A stretch of 64,000 nucleotides of DNA from Parietaria judaica (taxonomy: Eukaryota; Streptophyta; Magnoliopsida; Rosales; Urticaceae). Under the pieces are notes generated by a model that was not told the origin of the DNA, made no database searches, and was given only the letters and a program-made list of their open reading frames with translations. The stretch lies in assembly GCA_954871525.1 (NCBI GenBank), contig OX940868.1:21943056-22007055 (forward strand), given 5' to 3'. Shown here piece after piece: positions 47,759-60,708 of the stretch. A program made the translations under genes and the position numbers. Position 1 is the stretch's first letter, and every line of letters begins with the position of its first letter.

Positions 47759-49019
47759 AGCAACAATGTTTTGTTCTTTTTATCTTGCAGTAAATTTATT
47801 GATGGTGATTTATTATCTATATGATTATTTGATAAATAACTATATCTTAAATATTTCTTTTCCGCAAACAAGATATTTAATTATTAAACTCCCGATATTA
47901 ATGTTGTTCTATCATCTATATAATCATTTGTATTATGTAAAAATATATCTTAAAAGTATTATTTTCCGCTTATTAAACGATATTAAATTATTAAAATCCA
48001 ACTTAATCAGTTTCACTCTATGCTATGATAGTTCGCTTTATTTTTCTATCATGCATGATAAATTTATTAATGGTATTTTATTATCTATATAACCATTTGT
48101 TAAGCGACCGATATTAAATTATTAACCCCCCGATAATAATGGTGTTTATAATTGATATAATCATTTATTAAATAAAACTTATTAGTTTTCTTGTATATAT
48201 TAAGCGTAATAAATTACTGTTTCCCGAAATCTGTAAATTAGTAAGTTTCCTTCCCCTAACGAATAGGAGAAATAATCGGGAGTCATAACATTCTAAGAGT
48301 TTGTTCAAACGATTTATTTATTATATACTATTAAATAATTACAATCGCTCCGTATTTATATATAGGGACTTCGATCACCCATACGGCCATACATATATAT
48401 AAATATATAGAAACTTCTTGTTCTTCAGACTTTCTCTCTCCCACGAGTCGGTCCTGTTGTGGAATCCCGATGCATGCAAAGACGAAAGTTTAGAGAGCCA
48501 TCCTCGTCCTTCTTTTAACTGGATCGTGATCATGGCGTAGAGTAGAAAGAAGGACGAGCATGACTTTCTAAATCTTCGTCTCTCGCAAACCCTAATTCCG
48601 GCCAAATCGCCATTGCGATATCGCTTCGGTAATCTCGTCCTCTAGTTCGATGGTCGTGTATTAAACATAAATACCATATAGCTTTCCTGTGTAAATTCTT
48701 CTCTGAATTCGCTTAATTTTAGTTTTTTTTAGGGTAAACGATGAATGTGGTTGAAGTTTGCATAATGCTCCTTTAATCTTCAATGTATGCATATAATTAT
48801 ACAATATATATATATATATATCAATATATATATATATATTTAGTCAAGAACCCTAAAAGATAAAATCTTTACATGTTACATTATTACATAGATATTTTAA
48901 TCGCAAGTCACAATGAATTGATTAGTAAATTCGATTTTTCTTTCAATAATATTCAAAGTCGTGATCTTTAGAACAATAGGGCTATTGACTCGCACAATCA
49001 GTTCGCAAGTTTAGCCATC
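47759..49019 (+). repeat. Repeat unit 2 (contains hairpin B)
   Basis: Starts caacaatgttttgttctttt, as does unit 1 at about 44950, and carries the shared markers in order. After the hairpin it continues with caaaccctaattccggcc and gtttgcataatgctc, also present in unit 3, and ends agttcgcaagtttagccatct. Confidence 0.8.
48476..48587 (+). ncRNA. MicroRNA-like hairpin, copy B
   Basis: 5' arm GCAAAGACGAAAGTTTAGAG, then CCATCCTCGTCCTTCTTT; 3' arm AGAAGGACGAGCATGACTTT, then CTAAATCTTCGTCTCTCGC. The arms pair over about 42 nt with scattered mismatches and a perfect 13 bp block (CTCGTCCTTCTTT). The loop is about 28 nt (taactggatcgtgatcatgg and flank). A TATA-like acatatatataaatata (48391) lies about 85 bp upstream and the unit looks like an independent transcription unit on the plus strand. 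Size and shape fit a plant MIR precursor. No match to a conserved microRNA family known to me. Confidence 0.55.
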
Positions 49020-49920
49020 TCATGTATATATTAAAATTATTCTATTCCGCAAACAAGATTTTAAATTATTTAACTCCCCAATATTTATTATCTTTGTAAT
49101 CTTAATGTTATATATAAAAAAAATATATCTTATAATTATTATTTTCCGCTTATTAAGAAATATTAACTTATTAAAATCCAACTTAATCAGTTTCACTTTA
49201 GTTAGCATATTGCCCAAAAAAAATGTTTTTTCTATTTTTTTTAATCCTGCATGATATATTTAGTATCGGTATTTTATTATCTACATAACATTTTAAGTGT
49301 TTGCTCAATTGATTTATTCATACTATACTATTAATAAATAATATCAATTGCTCTGTCTTTATATATTAATCAAACGAAATCGATCCCCCATATTTATTTA
49401 TATATATATATAGCAACTTCTTCTTCTTCACGACTCTCTCTCAGACGAGTTGTGGAATCCCGATGCATATGCAAAGACGAAAGTTTAGAAAGCCATTCAC
49501 ATCGCTCTTTTAACTGCCTCGTGATCATGGCGTAGAGTAGAGAGAACGATGGGTATGGCTTTCTAAATCTTCCTCTCTCGCAAACCCTAATTCCGGCCAG
49601 ATTGCCAATGCAGTATCGCTTCAGTAATCTCGTCCTCTAGTTCGATGGTCGTGTATTAAACATGAATATTATAGATTTCCTGTTTAAATTCTTCTCTGAA
49701 TTCGCTTTATAGTTTTTTAGGGTTAACGATGAATGTGGTTGAAGTTTGCATAATGCTCATTTAATCTTTACATGTAACATATATTTTAATAAGTCACGAT
49801 GAATTGATTAGTAAATTCGATTTTTGTTTTTTTTTTTCAATAATATTCAAAGTCGTGATCTTTAACAATAGGGTTATAAACTCGCACAATCAGTTCGCAA
49901 GTTTAGCCATCACATGATTT
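49020..49920 (+). repeat. Repeat unit 3 (contains hairpin C)
   Basis: Third copy of the unit with the same ordered markers: attccgcaaacaagattttaa, attttccgcttattaa, gtttgctcaattgatttattc, gtggaatcccgatgcat, the hairpin, aaaccctaattccggcc, gtttgcataatgctc and agttcgcaagtttagccat. It abuts the 3' side of the intact HOTHEAD-like gene. Confidence 0.8.
49471..49580 (+). ncRNA. MicroRNA-like hairpin, copy C
   Basis: 5' arm GCAAAGACGAAAGTTTAGAA, then AGCCATTCACATCGCTCTTT; 3' arm GAGAACGATGGGTATGGCTT, then TCTAAATCTTCCTCTCTCGC. The arms pair over about 42 nt, including a perfect TTTAGAAAGCCAT block. Relative to copy B, several bases in the upper stem differ on both arms in a way that keeps them paired. 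A TATA run (49391-49413) sits about 60 bp upstream, followed by a CT-rich leader. A MIR precursor is the likeliest reading; a small foldback MITE is the alternative. Confidence 0.55.
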
Positions 49921-50045
49921 ATATATAATTATTTTAAAGCTTGTAGGTTTATATGAGAAGCGTGTATATAGATTAAGATAGATCTTATAAACGAACAAAA
50001 GACTAAAATGTCCCCCAAAGAATTAGGGTCTATGAAAAATGGGCA

Positions 50046-51843
50046 CTACTTTGATGCCTCCTCGGTAAGTCTCTCACTTGCTATCCTCATTCCCATGTAC
50101 CTGCATGATCACACAACTTTATATATATTACATATATGTATATATAAAACTGTAAATATGGTTATGGTTTTGATCAAATCGGCAAAATTCGGAACCATAA
50201 TATATTTCTAGTTTTAGATTTCTTATTTTGTATTTTTTTAGTATACAACGCCTATATTTATCTAAGTTAAAGATTCAACGGTTTAATTTAAGATTCGAAA
50301 TATATATACCACTTTAAAAAATCAGATATCGAATTCTTGAATCCAAGATTTAATTAAAAGTATAGGAATTCCAATTCCGGACGCATGTATATGTATATAT
50401 ATAATGTATGTTAGGTCGAAATATAACCTTCCGAGCATCATGACGGTGGCTTGCGGATTGGTTCCCGGAGAGTAGTTGAATGTGGATCCGTCAATGACTC
50501 TCAGCGCGTCAAGCCCGAGAACCCTATAGTCGTGGTCGACAACCCTTCCGACCTGACAGCCGCCGTGATAGTGCCATATCGTCATCACTGTGTCGCGGCA
50601 AAACTGCTCGAGCGACGTCGACGAGTTGGCGTGCTTGGGAAGCAGGTTGATCGGCGAATTGGCTGTCATGTTGAGCAGTGTCGGCACCGACATGTAGTCG
50701 TAGCGGAAGCTCGAGAAGGCGTGGGACTCGATAATGCGCTCGATTGTTGAGATTCCGCGGACACAGCGTTGCAGGTCTTCCGGCTCCTTGAAGTAGTTGA
50801 ATGTGACGATGGGGTTGTCTTGAGGGTTCCGGGTGCGGAGCTCGAGGTGGCCGGTGGAGATGGGGCCCATGATCTTTTCGAGGATGAAGCCGCCTCGGAA
50901 TGCTGCGTCCTCGAGATTCTCCATCAGCTGCACCGCATGATCCAATGCCGCCTGGGTGCGTTCCTTGGGTGGCACGGTAGCCAGCTGCCCGATCTGCCAT
51001 GCACAAGAAGGTTTGTTCGCTTATGAACTAATATTTTTAAGATAAAGTTAAGTCACACGACATAGAAAAAAGAGATTGAAAATCAGTTTAGGGTTTTATC
51101 AAGTAAGTTCATATTAGTCAATGTAATTTCCAGTCGTTTTTTTGTTTTTAACTATTTTAAAAATCATTGTATCTACTATTTTTACACATCGAAAGAATGT
51201 ACAGTAAAACCTTGTAAAATTAACCACTTTGATTTAGATAATACTTTATGATCCCGATTCTCGACTCTAATTAACATTTATTATTCGTTAACATCTGATA
51301 GCTTCGCTAATAAAATATAATTCTCTTGCTTTCAACCGTATTATACATCATAAGGGTGAGAAAAAAATTGTTGCTATTTTTATACGAACGAGTTAAAATG
51401 TACCTTGGGAGAGAACATGCCATAGTCTCTAGGATTACCGCCGGCGAAATTCTCCCCGCCGGCAGCCTCGATGTAGCTTCCGAAGTTGGTGATTCCGACA
51501 ACTTCGATGAGTGAAACCTCAACGGGGTTAGGCGATGGGATGAAGATGGAGTTCATAGGGTTGTCGGACATCCCCTGCCCCACCATGGGCTGGTCCACAA
51601 CCACCGTTATATTGTGGGCCCGCAGATGCTCTGCTGGCCCCACTCCGCTCAGCATCAGCATCTGCGGGCTCCCGAGAGCGCCTGAGGACACGATGATCTC
51701 GTTCCTCGGCCCGCTATTCAGGTACGCCGTGTGCCTCACTCCGTTGCTGTCTCGGAATACCACACCGTTGGCCAAAGGTCTCTCTCTCCCTGACAATGAT
51801 TTTGAACAAGTACTCATTATTGATTATTGATTATTGATTATTG

Positions 51844-51876
<33 letters not shown>

Positions 51877-53444
51877 CGTGAATACAATAATGCATACACA
51901 GTTTATAGTTATATAGTTATAGGTGTTAAAGTATATATTTCATAATTAATATTCACCCTCAAATTAGTCCATATAGATATATCATGTCATATATATATAT
52001 ATATAATTATTAATTGTATCTATGAAATATTATATGTTACTATGAAATGATAGGAGAAATATGATTATAATATTTTAAAATGAAAACTTAGGTATTTCCC
52101 GAATTCATATAAGTAAAATACTAATTTCAACTTAACCTAATAATGTCAGTGATTTTTTTAATTATTCATATAAGCTTTTTTTATATAATTTAATAATATT
52201 AAACATGTGTCGTATTTACTATACCTTTTGTGATGAAGAGGATTTGGTGCACTGGCGCGTGGAGGAGCACCTTGAGGTTGGCGGGGTTGGCGTACTGCAA
52301 GAGATCGGCGGCGGTGTGGCGGTGGCCGCTGCTATCGAAGATAGTGCCGCCAATTTTGGTGCCAACGATGTGGTCGTAAGTGAAGCCGTTGTAGGGCGAC
52401 ACGCCCACTTCAAGCAGCCCGTCCCTCACCGCCGACTGCCACTGCCCCATCCGCGGCTCAAATGCCACCACCCTCTCCACCCACGCATATGACTCGTTCA
52501 CTAGCCGGCCGTCCCATCCCATTTCACTGCTCGATTTTTTCGCAAAACACAGTAATTCGTTCTAATTCGTAATTTTTTGGATAACGTTCATTAGACAAAC
52601 TATATATACTAGGGTTTTGAAATTAGACAAAAGATTTTAAAAAATTAAAAAAAAAATCGAAAAATGAATAATAGTGGCACATGTACCAAAGTTCCATTTG
52701 AAGTTTCCAAAGTACCTAAGTTTCGTAAAAGTATAGTATTTGTTTTCCTTACGTACTTGAATACATGTCCGTTATTTTTGTCTAAACATGGGTATGTTCG
52801 TCGCTATTATCTCTGAAAAGATAGAAAAAATATTATACCTAACATAATGAGTGCCGGCTCGTGTGTAGAAACCAGCATTGAGGCAGCTGCCGCCACCGAG
52901 TACGCGAGCGCGCGAGTTGATGACACCATCCTCGGAGATGAAGCGCTGCGACGGAGACGTCAAAGAAGTGTCGGCGAGGGCCTCACCAAAGGCGGAGAGG
53001 TTGGTTATGTTGGGATTGCCGTAAGGCGATCCCCCACGCTCCAACACCAAAACGCTGTAGTTTTGGGAGAGAGTGGCCGCGAGTGGACACCCCGCCGTTC
53101 CGCCCCCGATGATGATGTAATCGTAGTACGACACGTCCGGAGCGGTGGTCGCGTTGTGCGTGAAGCTGTAGTTTGGAGCTGTAGTTTAACACAATAAGGT
53201 TATTAGCTAAGTTTAAATGAATTTAGCTTCGTATAGTCTTCATATCTCGGGTTCAATAATTTTGAAAAATACGATATCCTAGATTAAATTAGTATATAAA
53301 AAAAGATATATTGGTTTTAGCAATTGGACTTGGATTTGTATTTTAAGACTAACAATGAGTCTATGACACAGAATTACCGTTTAATAATTTCTCTTTCTCG
53401 TACGAAAAAAAAAACATCTTTGAATGACTTCTCATATATTTTTA

Positions 53445-53490
<46 letters not shown>

Positions 53491-53862
53491 TGTTCTGCTA
53501 AGTGCTACTACGTCTTTGAAAAACTAGAGTTGCTATATATGCCGGGTTGAACATAATTTGCATAATTTACAAGGTTATAACTCATAAATAAAGATATTTA
53601 GACGCTCATGATAATAAGAATAACTCGGTTAATCATTCATATTGTATAACAAACATTCAAGTTTTGTTTTTTCAACTAAAACCATATTAACAATAATCTA
53701 CTATAAATATAAGGTCACGCATGAATATTCATTGCATGAAAACTTAGTGTGTATATATATATATACATTTATAAATATATATCATTCACCTCTTTCTGCG
53801 GCAGAAAAAGTTGAGAAGAAGAGCACAATGCTAGCAAACAATCTCCACCGTCCAATTCCCAT
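50046..53862 (-). CDS. HOTHEAD-like GMC oxidoreductase
   Basis: Six exons: 53790-53862, 52839-53178, 52225-52526, 51404-51789, 50428-50993, 50046-50100; 549 residues, phases consistent. Residues 1-22 are a signal peptide (MGIGRWRLFASIVLFFSTFS). The Rossmann FAD site is YDYIIIGGGTAGCPLAATLS with E in LERGGSPYGNP; RVLGGGSCLNAGFYTRA is the first GMC signature and GALGSPQMLMLSGVGP the second. The C-terminal domain has the catalytic-region His (WHYHGGCQVG) and the closing GSTFNYSPGTNPQATVMMLG. The last exon encodes RYMGMRIASERLTEEASK. HOTHEAD proteins are secretory-pathway FAD enzymes linked to oxidation of omega-hydroxy fatty acids for cutin and to prevention of organ fusion; the mandelonitrile-lyase-like relatives are a less likely alternative. 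Intron 3 has an ATT microsatellite. The gene is intact; a broken copy of its 3' end lies at 47205-47758. Confidence 0.93.
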
Positions 53863-54486
53863 GATCTCCCTTCAAACTTCCTTAAATTTATTGAGTAATT
53901 AAAAGAAAATTGGGTTTGTATAAAACTCTTATATATATTTGAAGAGTAATAATAAGCATATCCTTCACTTATATAATAAGTTGAAGCGCGATAAGTTATA
54001 AATGGCACAAAGATTATTTCACGAGCACAAAGGCCATAAGAAGCTCACTACATCCGCTTAAAGATCCAAGAAATGCATGGATAATGCATGAGTGCCCATA
54101 AAATAGCACTAAAAATATGAGAGAAAAGTAGATTAAGTAAACAATATTGAAGAGAGCTAGGTGAAGAGTAGTTATTTTGCTTCTGCCCAATTTATTAACG
54201 GGGTTTCAATTTTTTTAATATATGAATTTATATTTTATTAAATATGAAAAACGTCATCTTATAAATATTTTAAGGCCAACGTTTTACTTTACTTAGGGCC
54301 CCGACAAAACACGACAAGAGGAGATCCAGCTCCGTTATGAATCGGATGCGGATTTTATTACTCGAACCTGAAGATACATTAACATCATGCCATTTATGAT
54401 AAAATACAGAAAAAATTATCATCAGCCTCGTCAAACCCATTCCGTCGTATGAGTTAGGCTCCGGGGGGCGGGTTTTGAGGAGCTAA
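53863..54486. other. HOTHEAD-like gene upstream region
   Basis: AT-rich. A TATA-like atatata at 53931-53937 lies about 70 bp before the ATG on the gene strand. No other gene seen. Confidence 0.45.
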
Positions 54487-54494
54487 ACGCCCAC

Positions 54495-55195
54495 TAGGGG
54501 TGAAAATTTTGTACTCGGTTCTCGGTTTTGTCCCGGTTCCCGGTTTTCTTGTCCCGGTTCCGGTTTTATGTCGTTTTGTTATAAGTTTGTCTTTTTTAGC
54601 ATGTCATTTCTTTTATTTCGTTTACTATTATGTTCTTAATCTATTGTTTTATTTTTTCAGCCCATTATTTTAACATGTCATTTATTTTTCAGCCATTACA
54701 CGGTATTTTATTTAACACGTCATATCTTATATGTTGTTTTGCTATAAAAAATAATTTGTTTGTACTCGGTGTTTACTATTTAGCATTTTAGACTCGGTTT
54801 TTTTGCACTGAGATTTGAATTTGGTATTGTTAAGTTCACGACGTGAACTCGGATCTTGCATTTGTTTATTTTGTATTTTGCTTTTGTACTCGGATTTGGT
54901 ATTTTACGTTTTGGATTTACTCGGATTTGGTATTTTACATTTTGTATTTACTCGGATTTGGTCATTTTCATGTTTCTATCTTGGATTTTGTCCCGGTTTT
55001 TGTCCTGAATTTTGGTCCTAAAAAAATCAGGATTTTAATTGGTGTCCTGGTCCCGATCCCGGTTCTGATTTATATAAAACAAGGATTTTTTCAGAACCAA
55101 AACCAAAACCGGGACAGAAAACTGTGTCTCGGTTTTTCCGGGACAGGGACAAAAAATAGTCAAATTCCCGGTTCCCGGTTCTGGTTTCAGCCCTA
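54495..55195. mobile_element. 701 bp hAT element, copy 2
   Basis: Left end TAGGGGTGAAAATTTTGTAC; right end read in reverse TAGGGCTGAAACCAGAACC. A perfect 8 bp ACGCCCAC flanks both sides (54487-54494 and 55196-55203). Same family as copy 1 at 43758-44457 but in opposite orientation. Interior: CCCGGTTCC words and an AT-rich core with repeated CTCGGATTTGGTATTTT. No transposase. Confidence 0.92.
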
Positions 55196-55544
55196 ACGCC
55201 CACATGCCCTAACTCACAAAGCCACTGGCTAAGCCACGCTTTTACAAGCTGCAGCCGAATGGGCTTCACCAATCCGGAAGTGATATTTCTAGACTCGGTG
55301 AACTTTTACGGACTAACGAAACGGGCTTTTACGAGGCAGTCTATATTTGACCTTCCTCCTAAAACCCATAATTTAATCACAAAAAATTGCAAAAATACCT
55401 CAAAATTTTATTCAATATAAATTGATTGTTCAATAATGAGCTAACTTTTTTACAAATGTAAACGAAGCAGAAAATTGAGCAAAAAGGCACATCTTTGATG
55501 CTGTAAAAAGAGATAATAATGATTGTTTTTGGTTGAGTAAATAA

Positions 55545-58500
55545 TTAATAGAGAGAATTGTAGGTGAAGCAAGTGGCCACAATCGAGGCTATACAGATTA
55601 TGAGGGAAGGAAGCAGCGTCACATTCAAGAGCTTGCTCTCTCCCAAATACCCGGCTAGCGTTATCGCGCCGTCCGCCGCCACACGCGCCAATGTCCCCGC
55701 TTCCGTCGATAGTAATCCGCCGTTGTAGGTCCCGCGCGAGAGCCTCGAGGACATCACCCTCGACAGGAGCGACAAATTCACACCTGCAAAAAAATATATA
55801 AAATAGTTAACGATGATTTTTTACATGGCAGAAAAACGGGGATTATTTCGTATAAATTTTAGCCACTTATAATGCACGTGCTAGAACATTTGATACTAAA
55901 TATCGATTTTTTAACGATTAGGGTATAAATGGCTACAATTTCAGTTCAGGGGAGAATTGTGAACAAGACAAGTTTAGGGGGGCATGACTCGTCTTATAGT
56001 CCCGAAAATGGAAATACTAAGAAAACATAACCAAACGGATACTGACCTTCGAGTACTTCAGCAGCTACAAACATGATAAGACCGGAAGAAACGTACTGCA
56101 CCACGGTGTACGGTACTATGAGATGGAAGCTCATGATAATACCCACACAAACCATTATTTGTGATGCCAATAAAATTTGCCTGCAATGAGTGAACGGTTC
56201 GGATTTTAGGGTCATATTTTCCCACTAATTAAACAGGAACAAATCAGTATTAAAATATTATAATTATTAATTATTAATTCTTGTAGTATTTATTCACCTG
56301 AGTATAAATGATTCTTTAGTTCTTATTATATCAGAATAATGAAATCAATGTAAACATTTTTTTTAGGAACCACGGTTCTTGAAAGGAGGAAAGATTGACA
56401 CCTGTCCTCGAACATGTTGCTGACATAGCTTCCGACGATGATGTTGACGGGAAGAACGGTGAGGCCGATGCAGGCTAGAAAAATGGCTACGCTGCTTGTT
56501 GACCAACCGAAGTAGTACGTTGTAATGACACTAGATTCCGAGAGTAAAACCTCCATGGCGTACTTCAGCATGAAATATATCAACAGTTGAACCTGAAAAA
56601 ACGACACCGAAACGAATAAATAGAGATTCTATGGACTGTAAATCCATATGCTAATACAAGAAAAGCATATTATTCATATGTTATCTCCTAACACATTAAC
56701 CACAGGGTACCATGAAGATCCACAAATTTATTTGAATAATGAAAACGCTTAATTTTCGGCTATCTCCTTTAAATTATCGTGTCATCGCAATTTCCTTCTA
56801 ACATATAAATTAGCATATTCATACCTAATAGTTAAAAGAAATGATTTATTCTGTCCAAATTTTAAGCCACGTAATGGACATACTAGTTTTTAGAACAAAA
56901 TGTCAAAATCATCATAAATGTAGTGCATTTCATGTGGCTAAAAATTTGACAAAACCGTCGATTTTTTAACAATCATGGGTGAAACCGCTTCAATTAACAA
57001 AGTCAGAGGAAAACTGCTATGAAAAATACAATAAAATTGTGAAACTCAGGAGCTATGCTTTAGTGTTGTTGATCCTTGCGCCAAATGTCATACGTTCGAC
57101 GAAAAGCATCGAATTTTTCACGATTAGGGGAAATATTGCTACAATTTTGTGTTACCTTGACAGATGGCGTAAGAAGTCTATAAGCAGACCCAATCGAAGT
57201 AACAGGCAGGCGTGATTCCTCGACGGCTTCTTCACTTTCATCGTAATCTTCGTCTTCTTGATTTTCTTCCGAACTTTTAAGCAGTGGTTGTTTAATACCC
57301 TCCTCAAGTGCACTATTCCCAGCGGTTTCTAAAATTTACAGACGAATTATCAATAAATATTGTAAGAGATTAGGAAGAATTACTGCAGGTAAATATAAAA
57401 TATTTAACTTCTGAAAATTCACTACAATTTTAACTTCTTCTAAAATTACTCTAATTATCAGTATTTCATCTATTTTTCAATCATTACCGGAATTATCAGA
57501 CGCCTGTGGTGCAGAAACGTCGTCATCATGAGCTGGTTCTCTGAAGGATATGCAGAGCCATATCAAATATACAAGCCACGCAACAGCCATAACCCATCCG
57601 GGAAGAGTATTCTGATTGAAAGTGAGCTTGAATATCTTGAAATGGGTTTGAAGCAAACCAGCAAGAGCGGGCCCACAAGCCATTCCGAGTGCGCTTGCGC
57701 TCACAAAACCAGCCGAAGCTTGCATTCGGAGTTTCAATGGAACGCAATCACTGATGTACCGTCTGTTCACCGCTCTAGCGGACCCAAACCTGAATTTAGA
57801 AAATTTAAATTTGTTAATTACAGAAAATTAGTTACTTTGTTTGTTAGAGTTTAGTTAAGCAGCGGTGATTCCTAATTTATAGGGTTAATTCTAATCAGTC
57901 TTGGAATTTGATTCTCAGTTTCATAAAGCAATATTAAGGAAAAACTCTAATTTCATTCTTCAAATACAAAATAGAAAATCAACTTTAAGTTTGCTAGAGC
58001 AAACCAGAGAGTAAAAAATCAAGTTTAAGTTTGCTAGAGAAAACCAGAGAGTAATCATGAAAGAGTAATTATATTGACCCTTGAGTAAATTTCAGGTTCG
58101 CAGAACAAAATAGTAATAACCGAAAAACGAATCATAGGGACGATCACTTACCCACACAAAAGACGACCAAGCAGAAGAACCCATATGGAATTGAGATCAT
58201 ACGCAAGAGCATACAATATATTTCCGAGAAACAGGACCACACTACTGAACACGAGAGGCTTGAAGTACGATCTATTAGACCACGCACTAAAATACACCGA
58301 AGAAAACACCTGAGCGATTGCCATAGACCCGATCACCACACCACAAACCGTTGCAGCTGCACCGAGGCTCAACGAATAGTCATCGGCTGTTGGAACGATG
58401 ATATACGTATTGACCATATAGAGAAACGTGTTTGCTAAGTTCAAGATCAGCGACATAAAGTGGTATCTCTTATCGTCGATTTGTTCGTCGTCAGGCATGG

Positions 58501-59810
58501 GAAGCTCTTCTTGCATAATGAGCGCATGTTGTGCCAAGAAATTGAGGAAGTTTGTGGAATGTGTTAGCCTATCCACTGCCGCTTTTATGGATTCAATCAC
58601 CGGATCCTGAAATGTAAGAACAAAAGCATGTGTTTTTCACTGTTTTCGGGAAGTGGAAACTGCACTCTAATCATTTTTTGAGCATATTCTTAACGAACTG
58701 AAAAATAAACTTTAAATTAGAATATGGATGTTAGTAGAAACCTGGAGCGGTAAAGACGGCTGATCGTAGATAGATAAGTAGCTTCCTTGACGATCCTGAA
58801 GCTCATGAAGATTGCGAGATAATGCTCCCACAACAGCCCCGATTCCCTGAAAACAAGCTTTAAATAATAAGATCGCGCCGATAAATATGTTCTAATCTCC
58901 AAAGGGTAAAGGAAAAGAAGTAAATGGTGTATCATTCTGTGAAAAATTTGGTGAGAATGGAAATGCTCTTTCCTATTGTTTGATGAAAAAAAAAAACTTT
59001 AACACAATTAAATGAGGACTATTTACCGATACTGTATAGAAATTCAAATTCTTTTTCGCTGAGAAAATGAAATACCAGAATTAAATTCGAAATTCTTACC
59101 ACATGCTTGCAAACTTGCTGGAGCTGGGAATACGGATGATTAGCACGGGTTTTGACATAATAATCGGTGAATCTATAGCCAAAGCGCTTATCGAACTTCT
59201 TCAGAATCTTACGAAGACCGATCGCGTTCATCTCAACGTAAAAGAGAAGACGCAGAAGATCCTGACCCACAGTTCTATAAGCTTCTCTCAGTTCGTTTAT
59301 TTGAGAAAAATCAGGCTCCGCTTGAAGAGCAATTAGTCTTTCTCCAAGAACAGCAATCCTGCTCGCCAATTGCCCTTGTTGTTCCAATATAAATAGGACA
59401 ATCTTCTCAATCTAAATAGTAAAATTACAACAACAAAAAAATTCAAACTATGTATGAGATATATTCCACTATTTATGGATAATATTTATATATATTTTTA
59501 TATACTTGTAGACATGATACTATGAACAGCACCATATGCATAGGCGTACCTGGTCATCGAGCATTTTTGAGAAATCCTTCATAACATGACGACGATCTTG
59601 GATACCGACGTCGATTTGCTGAGCATATTGTTTTACTCTCTTTTTCATTTGCTTATAGTTGAGGTAGTATCTGCGCAAAAACAATATATTTTAGCCATTA
59701 TCAGAAAATGTGTAAATCAGCACAAAATTGATATTTATTTCTCTCAATAAAACACACCGTCTCCATTCTTCGATTTGTCTTTCCTTCAACTTTTTCCCGA
59801 AGGAAACCAT
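55545..59810 (-). CDS. SPX-MFS vacuolar phosphate transporter (PHT5/VPT family)
   Basis: Ten exons: 59758-59810, 59550-59670, 59100-59411, 58742-58846, 58152-58606, 57488-57789, 57156-57328, 56402-56592, 56047-56180, 55545-55783; 694 residues, the usual family length. The N-terminal SPX domain (about 1-165) has [30 protein letters not shown] and the basic cluster [20 protein letters not shown] that binds inositol polyphosphates. The MFS domain follows (about 245 on) with [70 protein letters not shown] and a long acidic loop ([18 protein letters not shown]) before the second half. Members are tonoplast transporters that load phosphate into the vacuole and sense phosphate status through SPX. 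The start is fixed by the conserved first helix. Intact, closest in wording to Arabidopsis At4g22990/At1g63010. Confidence 0.95.
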
Positions 59811-60676
59811 CTTTCTCTGCACCACCAAAAGAAAAGCAAAACAAAACAAAAAACAAATCAAAACATGTATCGTGTATAAAAACATGTATCGTAATCCAAT
59901 AACTCAAACACAAATTAAAAACTTGAACCATCATTCTCAGAAGAGAAGAATAAAACTGAATCGTTACTCTCGGAAAAAACCAATATCTACTTTTTCCGGT
60001 TGCTCAATCGTACCGAAAAAAGCCCAATCAAGCCTTTCTTTCTGATACTAACTTAACCAAAGAACTAAATATTCCAGGATCGAAAAAGCTTGGTCTCATG
60101 AATCAACAGAGTGAAAGAAGAAAAGGTGATTAATCTCGCCTCGAGGAATAATATTTTTTCCTCTCAACTTTTTCTTTCCAGATGTTCTTAACCTTTTAGG
60201 CTCTAAGATCTACTTAACTAATCCATATCCAGAGACCAACGTATATAACACCACGTGAATACTATATAATATTTGTCTGCTAAGGAGATGATTACGAGTT
60301 CATGACCCACACAAGAAAGGGATCATAATCATTTGCATGTTAATCACATCTTTCACGATTGAAAGCCAGCCAATTTGACCGAAGTCAAAACCTTTGTTCA
60401 GAAACACAACTAGCTGGATCAACGCGGATTCAAAATCGACGGATTATCACAAGTTGATTCAAAATCGATGAATTTTAGTGGGATTCAAGCGAAATCAACT
60501 CAAGAGTTTGATTTTCAGGAAGAAAACAGCTTGAGTGATTCTCGTATAGTTCTCTGTTTGTTTGCCGAGAAATCACGAGAGGAAAATACTCGAATTCCAC
60601 CGCCTCATACATTCCCTCTCCGGATTCTCGGCACGCAAACAAAGCAATACGAGCTCACGAATCGCCGCACCCAAAC

Positions 60677-60708
<32 letters not shown>

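Noticed and set aside
50008..50211. Plus-strand frame starting MSPKELGSMKNG with a donor-like site
   Set aside because: The interval holds the last HOTHEAD exon on the reverse strand (50046-50100) and its flanks; the plus-strand frame has no homology.
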